DNA of 64,000 bases, taken from the NCBI RefSeq assembly GCF_900250115.1, contig NZ_LT984803.1, positions 1,887,583-1,951,582 of the forward strand, given 5' to 3'. The notes beneath the pieces are model-generated. The model had not been told where the DNA came from. It worked only from the letters and a program-made list of their open reading frames with translations, and made no database searches. Of the stretch, positions 29,119 through 37,541 are shown piece after piece. Each line of letters begins with the position of its first letter. The stretch's first letter is position 1. The position numbers and the translations under genes were made by a program. The stretch comes from Cupriavidus taiwanensis (lineage in GTDB: Bacteria; Pseudomonadota; Gammaproteobacteria; Burkholderiales; Burkholderiaceae).

Positions 29119-29422
29119 GGCGCACTCCTTGCTCGCGCGCTCGCCCAGGCTACCACCGGCAACGCCGGCGCCCATGCCGCGCAGGACTTCAATATAGGCC
29201 ACCAGGCGGGCCCGGCATGAGCGCTCGCCGCCGCGGGCGTTGCAGCCACCCTGTGGAATCCCACAGGGTCGGCGCGCCACCCTGCCCGCCCTTCACTATT
29301 CTCGCCCGTGGCAATTCGCGCCAGCCCCAGGCGCCGTGTCCGCTGCGGCCTTCACGGCGCCGCCATGCCGGCCCCGGCCGCGAATTGATCGTTGAAGAAC
29401 AAGATCCGAAAGGGAAGACTCA
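29119..29422. other. Divergent intergenic region with a palindrome at 29248-29269
   Basis: About 300 bp between the enolase-superfamily gene and the lipoprotein gene; no gene seen. It contains the inverted repeat ACCCTGTGG-AATC-CCACAGGGT (9-bp perfect arms), about 130 bp before the enzyme's start. It has no T-tract, so an operator is more likely than a terminator. No regulator gene is adjacent. Confidence 0.5.
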
Positions 29423-30871
29423 ATGCGTAAGACGATTTTGCTGATGGCGATTTGCGCGGCACTGTCCGCGTGCGGCGGGGACGATAACAGCGCGGCACCG
29501 CAGCCCAACCCGGGCAACCCCGGTACCCCGGGTACCCCCGGAACGCCGGGAACACCTGGCACCCCAGGCACGCCCGGCAACCCCGGCACCCCCGCGCCGG
29601 CGGGCTGGACCGATCCGGCGCCCTTCAGCGAGGCTGGCGCGGGCAACGTCAACGTCGCCATCGATGCCGCGGGCAATGCCATCGCGGTCTGGATGCAGCT
29701 CGATGCAGGCAGCGCCAACGAAAGCGTGCTGGCGAGCCGCTATGTGCCGGGTTCCGGCTGGAGCGCGCCAGTGGCGCTGGAAAGCGATGCCGCGGGCGCC
29801 ACCGATGGCCCGCAGATCGCGATCGACCGCGCCAGCGGCCGCGCCATGGTGGTGTGGGCGCAGCTGACCACCGCGGGCGCCTACGACATCTGGGCCCGGC
29901 CCTTCGACCCGGCCTCCGGCTGGGGCACGCTGGCGCGCATCGAGGCCGGCGCCGGGCTGGCCGCGCAGCCGCAGGTCGGCATCGACGCCAGCGGCAACGC
30001 GATCGCGGTGTGGAGCCAGCGCGACGGCCAGTTCGGACCGTTCAAGATCGTCGCGAACCGCTACACCGCCGCCAGCGGCTGGGGCACGGAAGCGATGTTC
30101 GCGACGCCCAATGACTCCGGTATCCAGAACCTGCGCCCGCAGGTTGCCGTGGCCCCTTCGGGCGAGGCGATTGCGGTGTGGGAACTGACTGACCTCGCCA
30201 GCAACGGCATCTGGACCAGCCGCTTCAGCGGCGGCAGCTGGGACGCGCCCAGCGAGCTGGTGCGCGACGACAGCATCGACCGCTCGCTCGGCTATCCCGC
30301 CATCGCCATGGACGGCAGCGGCAACGCCACGCTGGTATGGGGGCAATCCGATGTCGCCAACGGCACCGTGGCCAGCACGCTGTACGCGAGGCGATTTACC
30401 TCGGCCTGGCAGAACCCCGTCGCGGTGGCGCCGCCGGTTGCCGAAGCCTTTATCAGCAAGGCGCGGCTGTCGGTCAATGCGCGCGGCGACGCCATGGTGG
30501 CCTGGGGCCGCCACGACAACGCGCTGGTGGCCAGCGTGGCCCCGGCCAACGGCGCCTGGGGCAGCGCGACCGTGCTGCTCGATGCCAGCACGCGCACGCC
30601 GAGCCTGCCGACGGTCGGCCTGGACGGCGCCGGCAACGGCTTTGTCGCCTGGACCCAGGAGCCCGACGGCAGCAGCGTGGCCGACCTGTGGACCAACCGC
30701 TATGTGGCCGGCACCGGCTGGGGCACCGCCACGCCGGGCGAGAGCTATGGCGACACCGCCGCGATTCCCGCGCTGGCGGTAAACGAGAAAGGCAACGCGG
30801 CGCTGGTCTGGAACCAGTGGAGCGACGCCGGCACCCGTATCGCCGGCCGCTATTACACGCCGGCCAACTGA
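29423..30871 (+). CDS. Lipoprotein with collagen-like stalk and propeller-like repeats
   Basis: 482 residues, family not recognised by name. Lipobox LSAC gives a lipid-anchored Cys at residue 17. Residues 31-57 are nine Gly-Thr/Asn-Pro triplets, a collagen-like stretch. The rest consists of eight repeats of about 50 residues with the core pattern D-x-x-GNAIAVW-x-Q...RY-x-x-x-x-GWG, each giving beta strands; this suggests a beta-propeller displayed on a stiff stalk, probably on the cell surface or in the periplasm. There are no catalytic motifs. GGGAAG precedes the ATG. The anchor, stalk and repeats are directly visible; the propeller fold and surface location are inferred. Confidence 0.8.
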   Translation: MRKTILLMAICAALSACGGDDNSAAPQPNPGNPGTPGTPGTPGTPGTPGTPGNPGTPAPAGWTDPAPFSEAGAGNVNVAIDAAGNAIAVWMQLDAGSANESVLASRYVPGSGWSAPVALESDAAGATDGPQIAIDRASGRAMVVWAQLTTAGAYDIWARPFDPASGWGTLARIEAGAGLAAQPQVGIDASGNAIAVWSQRDGQFGPFKIVANRYTAASGWGTEAMFATPNDSGIQNLRPQVAVAPSGEAIAVWELTDLASNGIWTSRFSGGSWDAPSELVRDDSIDRSLGYPAIAMDGSGNATLVWGQSDVANGTVASTLYARRFTSAWQNPVAVAPPVAEAFISKARLSVNARGDAMVAWGRHDNALVASVAPANGAWGSATVLLDASTRTPSLPTVGLDGAGNGFVAWTQEPDGSSVADLWTNRYVAGTGWGTATPGESYGDTAAIPALAVNEKGNAALVWNQWSDAGTRIAGRYYTPAN

Positions 30872-30977
30872 CGCGCTTGTCGCGCCAACCGCGAGCCCCG
30901 GGGGCGATGTTGGCCCCCGGGGCTTGTCCGCGTTGTCCGAGTTAACGCAGTCTGCTCCGTCTGGCGCTGCACCGTTG

Positions 30978-31733
30978 TCAGATCGACAGCAGCCCCAGCG
31001 CCACCGCTCGCGCGCAGGTGGCCTGGCGCCCGCGCGTATTGAGCTTGCCGGCGGCGACGTTGAGGTGGAAGTAGACGGTGCTCTCGCTGATGCCGAGGAT
31101 GGTGGAAATCTCCCACGTGGTCTTGCCGATCGCCGCCCAGTGCAGGATCTCGCGCTGGCGCCGGCTCAGCGCCGGGCGCGCGGCCTCGCCCTGCAGCCGC
31201 CGCAATGCCGAATGCAGGCAATGCGCAAAGTAGCTCATCGGCGCCAGCGTGGTGCGAAGCGCGCGCAGGTCGGAGGTGGCATCGGTGGTCAGCGTCATGA
31301 AAGCCCAGTCGATCCCCGGCGTCCATAGCGGAATGGTCAGGCCCGCGTTGAGCCCGTGCTCGCCCGCGCTGCGCAGCAGCTTGCGCGCGCTCTGCCCGAT
31401 ATCGCGGCGCGTGTGGTCGACCTCGCCCAGCGCATTCCACGAGGTCGCCGGCATGCCCGCGCGCACGTGCGCCACGCGTGCGTCGCCGTCCTCGTGCCGC
31501 TTGGCGCGCAGCGGCTCGTAGCGCGCGCGCGCCCAGTCCGCCGGGAAATCGTGGAAGCAGACAAAGTCGTTGTCGTCCTGCGCGCCGAGCGCGGGCTGCT
31601 TCATGACGTAGGCATGGTGGTTGAAGCCCATGGCCCTGGCCGCGCGCAGCGCCACCTGTGCCACTTCCTGCGGCGTGCGCACATGCAGCACGGTCTCGGC
31701 GTACTGCCAGTCACGGAGCGGATCTGTCTTCAT
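30978..31733 (-). CDS. LuxR-type regulator with autoinducer-binding domain (solo)
   Basis: 251 residues. The N-terminal half matches the acyl-homoserine-lactone-binding domain: W67, D84, W99 and the GLNAGLTIPL segment line up with conserved pocket residues, though the usual W-x3-Y has an extra residue and the DP pair reads DA. The C-terminal half is a LuxR helix-turn-helix (LSRRQREILHWAAIGKTTWEIS). No luxI-type synthase gene lies in the window, so it is a solo receptor that may sense another cell's signal or a different ligand. Its start is the ATG at 31733. Neighbours give no clear target. Confidence 0.87.
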   Translation of the reverse strand: MKTDPLRDWQYAETVLHVRTPQEVAQVALRAARAMGFNHHAYVMKQPALGAQDDNDFVCFHDFPADWARARYEPLRAKRHEDGDARVAHVRAGMPATSWNALGEVDHTRRDIGQSARKLLRSAGEHGLNAGLTIPLWTPGIDWAFMTLTTDATSDLRALRTTLAPMSYFAHCLHSALRRLQGEAARPALSRRQREILHWAAIGKTTWEISTILGISESTVYFHLNVAAGKLNTRGRQATCARAVALGLLSI

Positions 31734-31901
31734 GCAATCTCCGACCGGATGCGCGCCCCGGGGGCGGGTGCGATCGTGAAGACGCAGCCGTGCGGCAACT
31801 GGCCGCCAGCCGGTGAAGATGGCGAGTGTATGCAAATTCCGCCGCCACGGAACGCCCCGTTCGGGGGAAGAGCACGGGCCCGCTGGGCGGGCGCGGCGTG
31901 G

Positions 31902-32384
31902 CTACGGCTGCCATCCCGGCAGCGCCGCGGCCTGCCGGATCCAGTGCGCCAGCAGGGCCTCGTCGATGGCCTCGCCCTCGTGGATATGGAAATAGCGCGT
32001 GTCCTTGTCCCTGGACTCGACCGGCGGCACCGGGTCGAGCGACATGCCGCGGAAAAACGCTACCTTGATGTATCGGGTCATGCAATGGAAGCTGAGAAAC
32101 CAGCCCTGCCCCGCCCTGCCATAGAACGGCGAATTCCAGCGCACCGCCTTGTTCACATCGGGCACGTTGCGCTCGACCAGTGCGTCCAGTCGCCGCCCCG
32201 CGTCCTGCTTCCAGCCCGGCATCGCCGCGAGGTAGGCTTGCACCGGCGCATCGCCATCGCCTTTCGGAATCTGCGGATTGCCCCCTGCCAGCAGCACCGG
32301 CTTGCCGGTGGCGGGCCGCGCAGCGGCCTTCTGCGCGGGCTTGCGCGCACCCCCTGCCGGGGTCCGGGACGTGCTGTTGGCCAT
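31902..32384 (-). CDS. DUF1801 family protein (longer paralogue)
   Basis: 160 residues. A Lys/Ala/Pro-rich N-terminal tail of about 30 residues leads into a DUF1801 domain, with VNKAVRWNSPFYGR and a C-terminal strand TRYFHIHEGE. DUF1801 proteins are small and of unknown biochemical function. It is divergent from a second DUF1801 gene 91 bp away, so the two share a promoter region. Confidence 0.82.
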   Translation of the reverse strand: MANSTSRTPAGGARKPAQKAAARPATGKPVLLAGGNPQIPKGDGDAPVQAYLAAMPGWKQDAGRRLDALVERNVPDVNKAVRWNSPFYGRAGQGWFLSFHCMTRYIKVAFFRGMSLDPVPPVESRDKDTRYFHIHEGEAIDEALLAHWIRQAAALPGWQP

Positions 32385-32475
32385 GGCTGACCTCCCCTGG
32401 TTGACGTCGGTCGGCGAGACCGCACTGAGCGGCTATGATAAGCCGGTCAGCCAGAACCTCGAGGAGCCACCACCG

Positions 32476-32895
32476 ATGCATCCGTCAGAACAGATCGACC
32501 AGCTGATCGCGGGGTTGCCCGACTGGCGCGGCCAGACCCTGGCCAGCCTGCGCAAGGCCATTCTTGCCGCCGACAGCGCCATCGTCGAGGAATGGAAATG
32601 GATGGGCAGCCCGGTATGGTCGCGCGACGGCATGATCGCCGTCGCCAACGCCCACAAGGCCAAGGTCAAGCTCACCTTTACCAACGGCGCCAGCCTGCCC
32701 GATCCTGGCCATCTCTTCAACGCTGGCCTGGGCGGCAACAAATGGCGCGCGATCGACCTGGCCGAGGGCGACAGGATCGACGCTCGCGCGCTGCAGGCCC
32801 TGGTCCGCGCCGCGATCGCGTTCAACCAGGGCAAGGCGAAAAAGCGGGCGCCGGCGCGCACCCGTGCAAAGGCGAGCCAGCAAGACGACGCGTGA
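32476..32895 (+). CDS. DUF1801 family protein (shorter paralogue)
   Basis: 139 residues. It begins MHPSEQIDQLIAGLPDWRG and carries the DUF1801 pattern EEWKWMGSPVWSRDG, which parallels NKAVRWNSPFYGR in the divergent neighbour. The C-terminus is a Lys/Arg/Ala-rich tail. GAGGAGC lies upstream of the ATG at 32476. Function unknown; it is probably regulated together with the neighbour. It converges on the Bug protein gene with a 12-bp gap. Confidence 0.82.
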   Translation: MHPSEQIDQLIAGLPDWRGQTLASLRKAILAADSAIVEEWKWMGSPVWSRDGMIAVANAHKAKVKLTFTNGASLPDPGHLFNAGLGGNKWRAIDLAEGDRIDARALQALVRAAIAFNQGKAKKRAPARTRAKASQQDDA

Positions 32896-32907
32896 AGCGC
32901 CGCAGGT

Positions 32908-33894
32908 TCAGCTTCCCTCGATCTTGAACCCGATGTCCTTGATGAACTGCCCCCAGCGCGCGTGGTCGGCACGGATCTGCGCGGCGAACGCATCCGGCGT
33001 GACCGCCTGCGGCGGCAGCACCCCCACGCCGGCCAGCCGCTTCTGGTAGGCGGGATCGGCCAGCACCTTGCGCACCGCGGCCGAGACCGCCTCGACCGTC
33101 TCCCGCGGCATGGCCTTGGGGCCAAACAGCGCGAAATAGCCGCTGAGCTGCTCCATCTCGGGGTAGCCCAGCTCGCGGAACGTGGGCGCCCCGGGCGCGA
33201 GTTCCGATCGCTCCGGGATGGTGGTGGCCAGCACCTTGGTCTTGCCGGCCTGGTACAGCGGCACGCCGGTGGTCAGGCCGTCGATCATCAGCGGCACCAC
33301 GCCGCCCACCAGGTCCTGCGTGGCCGGTGCCGAACCCTTGTACAGCACCGGTTCCAGATGGGTGCCGGCGAGCCGGTTGAACAGCAGCGGGCCGAAGTGC
33401 GACGACGTGCCCGGACCGTACGAGGCCGAGTGGATCGGCTTGCCCGGATTCGCCTTGGCGTAGGCGACCAGTTCCTTCAGCGTGTTGTACGGTGCGTCCT
33501 TGCTGGCGGCCAGCAGCACCGGCGCGCGGCCGAGTTCGGCCAGCGCGGTCAGGTCGGTCAACGGATCGTAGGGCACGCGGTTGATATGCGCGCCCGAGGT
33601 GGCTGAAGAGCCCAGCGTCACCAGCAGGGTCTGGCCGTCGTTCTTCGCGCGGATCACGTCCTGCGTGGCGGGAATGGTGGCGCCGCCTGGCTTGTTCTCG
33701 ACCACCACCGACTGGCCCGTCGCGCGCGCAAGGTAGTCGGCGAACAGGCGCGCCACCACATCGGTGCCGCCACCCGGCGGATAGGCCACCACCAGGCGGA
33801 TGGCGCGCGCGGGCCACTGCTGGGCCAGCGCGTGCGGCGCCACGCCGGCCGCCAGCGCGAGTCCCGCGGTGCCCAGGAACTGTCGACGATCCAT
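32908..33894 (-). CDS. Bug/TctC family periplasmic binding protein
   Basis: 328 residues. The N-terminus MDRRQFLGTAG has an RRxFL pattern suggesting Tat export, with cleavage after AHALA. The mature protein shows the family's VVAYPPGGGTDVVARL loop that holds a carboxylate ligand and the SYGPGTSSHFG segment. Such proteins bind small carboxylic acids for tripartite tricarboxylate transporters, but no membrane components adjoin this gene. A LysR gene upstream on the same strand (65 bp away) may regulate it. The ligand is unknown. Confidence 0.88.
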   Translation of the reverse strand: MDRRQFLGTAGLALAAGVAPHALAQQWPARAIRLVVAYPPGGGTDVVARLFADYLARATGQSVVVENKPGGATIPATQDVIRAKNDGQTLLVTLGSSATSGAHINRVPYDPLTDLTALAELGRAPVLLAASKDAPYNTLKELVAYAKANPGKPIHSASYGPGTSSHFGPLLFNRLAGTHLEPVLYKGSAPATQDLVGGVVPLMIDGLTTGVPLYQAGKTKVLATTIPERSELAPGAPTFRELGYPEMEQLSGYFALFGPKAMPRETVEAVSAAVRKVLADPAYQKRLAGVGVLPPQAVTPDAFAAQIRADHARWGQFIKDIGFKIEGS

Positions 33895-33959
33895 AGATGA
33901 AGTCTCCGCGTTATCGTTGTGCGCCGCAGCGGCGGCGGGCCTTTCATCTTAGTGAGTGT

Positions 33960-34916
33960 TCAGGCCTGGGACACGCCCGGGTTTCCACCATGCGCGGCGC
34001 CGGCGTCGGCCCGCGGCGGCCCGAACCGCGCCGCGTAGATCCCCGCCACCCAGTCGACGAACACCCGTACGCGCGGCGCCAGCTGCCGGTGGAACGGATA
34101 CAGCGCCGACACCGGCAAATCCGGGCATGGCCAGGCCTCCAGCACCGGCACCAGCCGCCCGGCGCGCAAATGGTCTTCGACGCGGAAGCGAGGCACCTGG
34201 ATCAGGCCGCAGCCGGCCAGCGCCGCGCTGGTATAGCACTCGGCATCGCTGACTGAAATCCAGCCGCTGGCCCGGAACGCGCGCACCTCGCCATCGACGG
34301 TCAGCGTGAACGGATAGCGGCTGTCATGGCTGCGGGAAAAGAAGCCCACGCCGACGTGTCCGGCCAGCTCCAACGGATGCCGCGGCGTGCCGTGCGCCGC
34401 CAGGTATGCGGGGCTGGCGCACAGCACCTCGGGCAGCTCCGCCAGGCGCCTCGCCACCAGCGACGAATCGCGCGGCCGGCCGGCGCGCACCACGCAATCG
34501 ATGCCCTCCCCGATCAGGTCGACCAGGCGGTCGCCGCTGCTGATGACCAGCTCGATATGCGGGTAGCGCGCGCGAAATTCGCCGATGCGCGGCAGGATGA
34601 TCCGCGTCGCATGGGTGCCGTGCAGGTCCAGCCGCAGCGTGCCGCGCGGGTCGGCCACCTGCGTGCTGAGCGAGGTTTCGGCGTCTTCCAGCGCCTGCAG
34701 CACCTGCTTGCCGCGCTCATAGAAGGCTTGCCCGTCCAGCGTAGGACGCACCTGCCGCGTGGTGCGCTCCAGCAGCCGGGCGCCGACGCGCGCCTCGGTT
34801 TCCTTGATCGCATGCGTGGCGGTGGCGCGCGGCATGTCCAGCGCGCTCGCGGCACGGGTGAACGAGCCCAGTTCCACGATCCGGGTGAAAAGTTGCAGCG
34901 CGTCGAAACGGTCCAT
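33960..34916 (-). CDS. LysR family transcriptional regulator
   Basis: 318 residues. Winged helix-turn-helix at the N-terminus (MDRFDALQLFTRIVELGSFTRAASALDMPRA region), then a linker helix and a periplasmic-binding-like effector domain. The start is the ATG at 34916, which gives the family N-terminus; an upstream ATG would add 11 residues. It sits on the same strand just before the Bug binding-protein gene and is divergent from the ABC transporter gene. Either could be its target. Effector unknown. Confidence 0.88.
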   Translation of the reverse strand: MDRFDALQLFTRIVELGSFTRAASALDMPRATATHAIKETEARVGARLLERTTRQVRPTLDGQAFYERGKQVLQALEDAETSLSTQVADPRGTLRLDLHGTHATRIILPRIGEFRARYPHIELVISSGDRLVDLIGEGIDCVVRAGRPRDSSLVARRLAELPEVLCASPAYLAAHGTPRHPLELAGHVGVGFFSRSHDSRYPFTLTVDGEVRAFRASGWISVSDAECYTSAALAGCGLIQVPRFRVEDHLRAGRLVPVLEAWPCPDLPVSALYPFHRQLAPRVRVFVDWVAGIYAARFGPPRADAGAAHGGNPGVSQA

Positions 34917-35136
34917 GCGGGGGCGGCCTGTGTTAGGGAAACGGTCCACCCGGGATTGGAATCAGCTTCGGACCACGCGTCAAGCCACGACCATCGCGCC
35001 GGCGTGCGCAAAAGCGCCGGGCATTGATTTTGCTGGCCTATATTTCAATAGTCATTTTCCGCCGCGCCGGTTCGCGCCCGGACCGGAGCCGCCATGTGAC
35101 GATAATGAAATCCGCTCAGCACCCCGGAGGTGGATT

Positions 35137-36900
35137 ATGAGCGCCGTGCCCGAGCCGCAGGTGGCCGACAGCACTCCGCCCCCCGGCAAACGCCCCGCCA
35201 CCTCGACGCGGCACGTCTGGACCCGCTATTGGGTGATCGCCAAACCGTACTGGGTCTCGCAGGAGCGATGGAAGGCGGCCGGCCTGCTGCTGGTGCTGGT
35301 CCTGCTGCTGCTGGGCCAGACCCAGGCCGAGGTGCTGATCAACGAGCAGACCGGCGAATTCACCTCGGCGCTGGCGGCGCGCGACGCCGAGCGCTTCTGG
35401 GCCTCGATCCGTACCTGCCTGTATATCCTGATCGTCGCCATTCCCGTCTACGCGGTCTATTACTACATCCGCAACATGCTGGGCCTGCACTGGCGGCGCT
35501 GGATGACCCATCATTACCTGGACGGATATTTCAAGAACCGCATTTTCTACAAGCTCAATGCGGATGCCGGCATCGACAATCCCGACCAGCGCATCTCCGA
35601 GGACATCAACACCTTTACGCGGCAGTCGCTGTTCTTCCTGTCGATCAGCATCGGCGCGCTGCTGCAGCTGATTGCGTTCAGCGCGGTGCTGTGGATGATC
35701 TCCAGGGAGCTGGTCTATTTCCTGGTGGTGTACGCCATCGCCGGTACCTTCGTCTCGATCGCCTGTTTCGGGCGCGTGCTGATCGGCCTGAATTTCTACC
35801 AGCTCAAGCGCGAGGCGGATTTCCGCTTCAGCCTGATCCGCGTGCGCGAGAATGCCGAGTCGATCGCGTTCTATCGCGGCGAGCCGCAGGAGTCTTCCCA
35901 TGTCCGCGGGCGCTTCGGCAAGGCGTTCCAGAATTTCGAGCGGCTTATCCGGTGGCAGCTCGGGCTGAACATGTTCCAGTATGGCTATGGCTTCCTGACC
36001 ATCCTGCTGCCCAGCGCCATCGTGGCCTCGCGCGTGCTCGACGGCGAGCTCGAGGTCGGCAGCGCGATCCGCGCCGCGGGCGCCTTTGCCGCCGTGCTGA
36101 ATGCGCTGACGGTGATCGTCGACAACTTTGAAGACCTGAGCCGGTTCGTGGCCGGCCTCGACCGCCTGGACACCTTCTCCAGCACCCTGACCGGCAAGAA
36201 GGCCAGCACGCCGCGCGCAGCCAGCACCATCGAGTCACGCCAGGATGCACGGCTGGCGCTGGAACACGTCACGCTGCAGACGCCCAGTCAGGAGCGTACG
36301 CTGGTCACCGACCTGAGCGTGTCGATCAACCCCGGCGAGGGCCTGCTCATCGTCGGCGCCAGCGGCGGCGGCAAGAGTTCGCTGATGCGCGCGATCGCGG
36401 GGCTGTGGAACAGCGGCAGCGGCCGCATCGCGCGGCCGGCGCCGCAGGACATGCTGTTCCTGCCGCAGCATCCGTACATGGTGGTCGGCAGCCTGCGCAG
36501 CCAGCTGCTCTACCCCAACCATGTCGGCCGGCAGGTCGCAGACGACGAACTGCTGCAATTGCTGGATACCGTCAACCTGCGCGACATCGCCGGCCGCTTC
36601 GGCGGGCTGGACACGGAAGTGGACTGGAGCAAGGTGCTGTCGCTTGGCGAGCAGCAGCGGCTGACCATCGCGCGCGTGCTGCTCTCCAGGCCGCGCTATG
36701 TGATGCTGGACGAGGCCACCAGCGCCCTCGACATCAGCAACGAAGAAGCCCTGTACCAGTTGCTGGGCGGGTTGCAGGCGACGCTGGTCAGCGTCAGCCA
36801 CCGGCCCACGCTGCTGAAATACCACCGCCAGGTGCTGGAACTGCCGGGCGACGGCACCTGGCGGCTGCATCCGGCGCAAGATTACCGCTTTGGCTGGTGA
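35137..36900 (+). CDS. SbmA/YddA-type ABC transporter (fused permease-ATPase)
   Basis: 587 residues. An N-terminal ABC_membrane_2 domain with about six membrane segments (about 40-330) is followed by an ATPase domain. Walker A is GASGGGKSS, and the signature reads LSLGEQQRL rather than LSGGQ, as is usual in the YddA/ABCD subfamily. E. coli YddA and mycobacterial/peroxisomal relatives share this layout; reported substrates include vitamin B12-like, peptide or fatty-acyl compounds. CGGAGG lies before the ATG at 35137. It stands alone and the substrate is unknown. Confidence 0.87.
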   Translation: MSAVPEPQVADSTPPPGKRPATSTRHVWTRYWVIAKPYWVSQERWKAAGLLLVLVLLLLGQTQAEVLINEQTGEFTSALAARDAERFWASIRTCLYILIVAIPVYAVYYYIRNMLGLHWRRWMTHHYLDGYFKNRIFYKLNADAGIDNPDQRISEDINTFTRQSLFFLSISIGALLQLIAFSAVLWMISRELVYFLVVYAIAGTFVSIACFGRVLIGLNFYQLKREADFRFSLIRVRENAESIAFYRGEPQESSHVRGRFGKAFQNFERLIRWQLGLNMFQYGYGFLTILLPSAIVASRVLDGELEVGSAIRAAGAFAAVLNALTVIVDNFEDLSRFVAGLDRLDTFSSTLTGKKASTPRAASTIESRQDARLALEHVTLQTPSQERTLVTDLSVSINPGEGLLIVGASGGGKSSLMRAIAGLWNSGSGRIARPAPQDMLFLPQHPYMVVGSLRSQLLYPNHVGRQVADDELLQLLDTVNLRDIAGRFGGLDTEVDWSKVLSLGEQQRLTIARVLLSRPRYVMLDEATSALDISNEEALYQLLGGLQATLVSVSHRPTLLKYHRQVLELPGDGTWRLHPAQDYRFGW

Positions 36901-37003
36901 TCGCCGGCAGATCGGATGCGCCAGCGGAAGCGCCAGCCCGCGCCCGGATGCGTTGCGCTATGCTGAAAGGATTCCCGTCCGCTGCCCTTACCGGAGATCC
37001 ACC

Positions 37004-37522
37004 ATGCGCCATCGCCTGTCCGTCTGGCTGGCCGCCACCGCGGCAACCCTGCTATGCGCCTGCGCGACCCTGCAGCCCGTGCAGACCGCGCAGAAAATGC
37101 TCGGCAGCCCGCAGAGCGCCGTGCGCGATACCTTCGGCGCGCCTTCCGAAATCTATCCGTTCGCCAACGGCACCAGCCGCTGGATCTATTCCAAGCAGCC
37201 GCTCGGCTTCGAAGTCTATGCCGCGGACTTCGACGCGGGCGGCAACCTGACCAGCTTCCGCCAGATGCTGACCGAGAAGGAAATCTACGCTGCCCGCCCC
37301 GGCGTGTGGACCAAGCAGGACGTGGCCGAGCACTTCGGCCTGCCGCGCGAGCCGGTCGAGTACTACCCGATGATGAAACGCGAGGCGTGGTCGTACCGGC
37401 TCTACGCCGGCGCGTATCAGCCGGCTCACTTCAGCGCCTACTTCGACGAGCGCGGCGTGCTGGACCGCACCATGATCATCGTCGACGCGATCGGCGGGGA
37501 TGCGCGCGACGGCAGCAAATAA
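37004..37522 (+). CDS. Small lipoprotein of unknown function
   Basis: 172 residues. The N-terminus has a signal sequence with lipobox LCAC. The mature part has two similar segments: QKMLGSPQSAVRDTFGAPSE...WIYSKQP and TKQDVAEHFGLPRE...AWSYRLY. This helix-then-strands arrangement with GxPxE turns resembles tandem SmpA/OmlA (BamE-like) domains; that is inferred from pattern only. CCGGAGA lies upstream of the ATG. It may follow the ABC transporter gene in one transcript (103 bp apart). No enzyme motif is seen. Confidence 0.78.
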   Translation: MRHRLSVWLAATAATLLCACATLQPVQTAQKMLGSPQSAVRDTFGAPSEIYPFANGTSRWIYSKQPLGFEVYAADFDAGGNLTSFRQMLTEKEIYAARPGVWTKQDVAEHFGLPREPVEYYPMMKREAWSYRLYAGAYQPAHFSAYFDERGVLDRTMIIVDAIGGDARDGSK

Positions 37523-37541
37523 GCTGCGCTGCCGGGCTCGG

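Noticed and set aside
29502..29595. CRISPR-like or minisatellite DNA array
   Set aside because: The repeat exists at protein level only; codons differ between triplets and there are no spacers.
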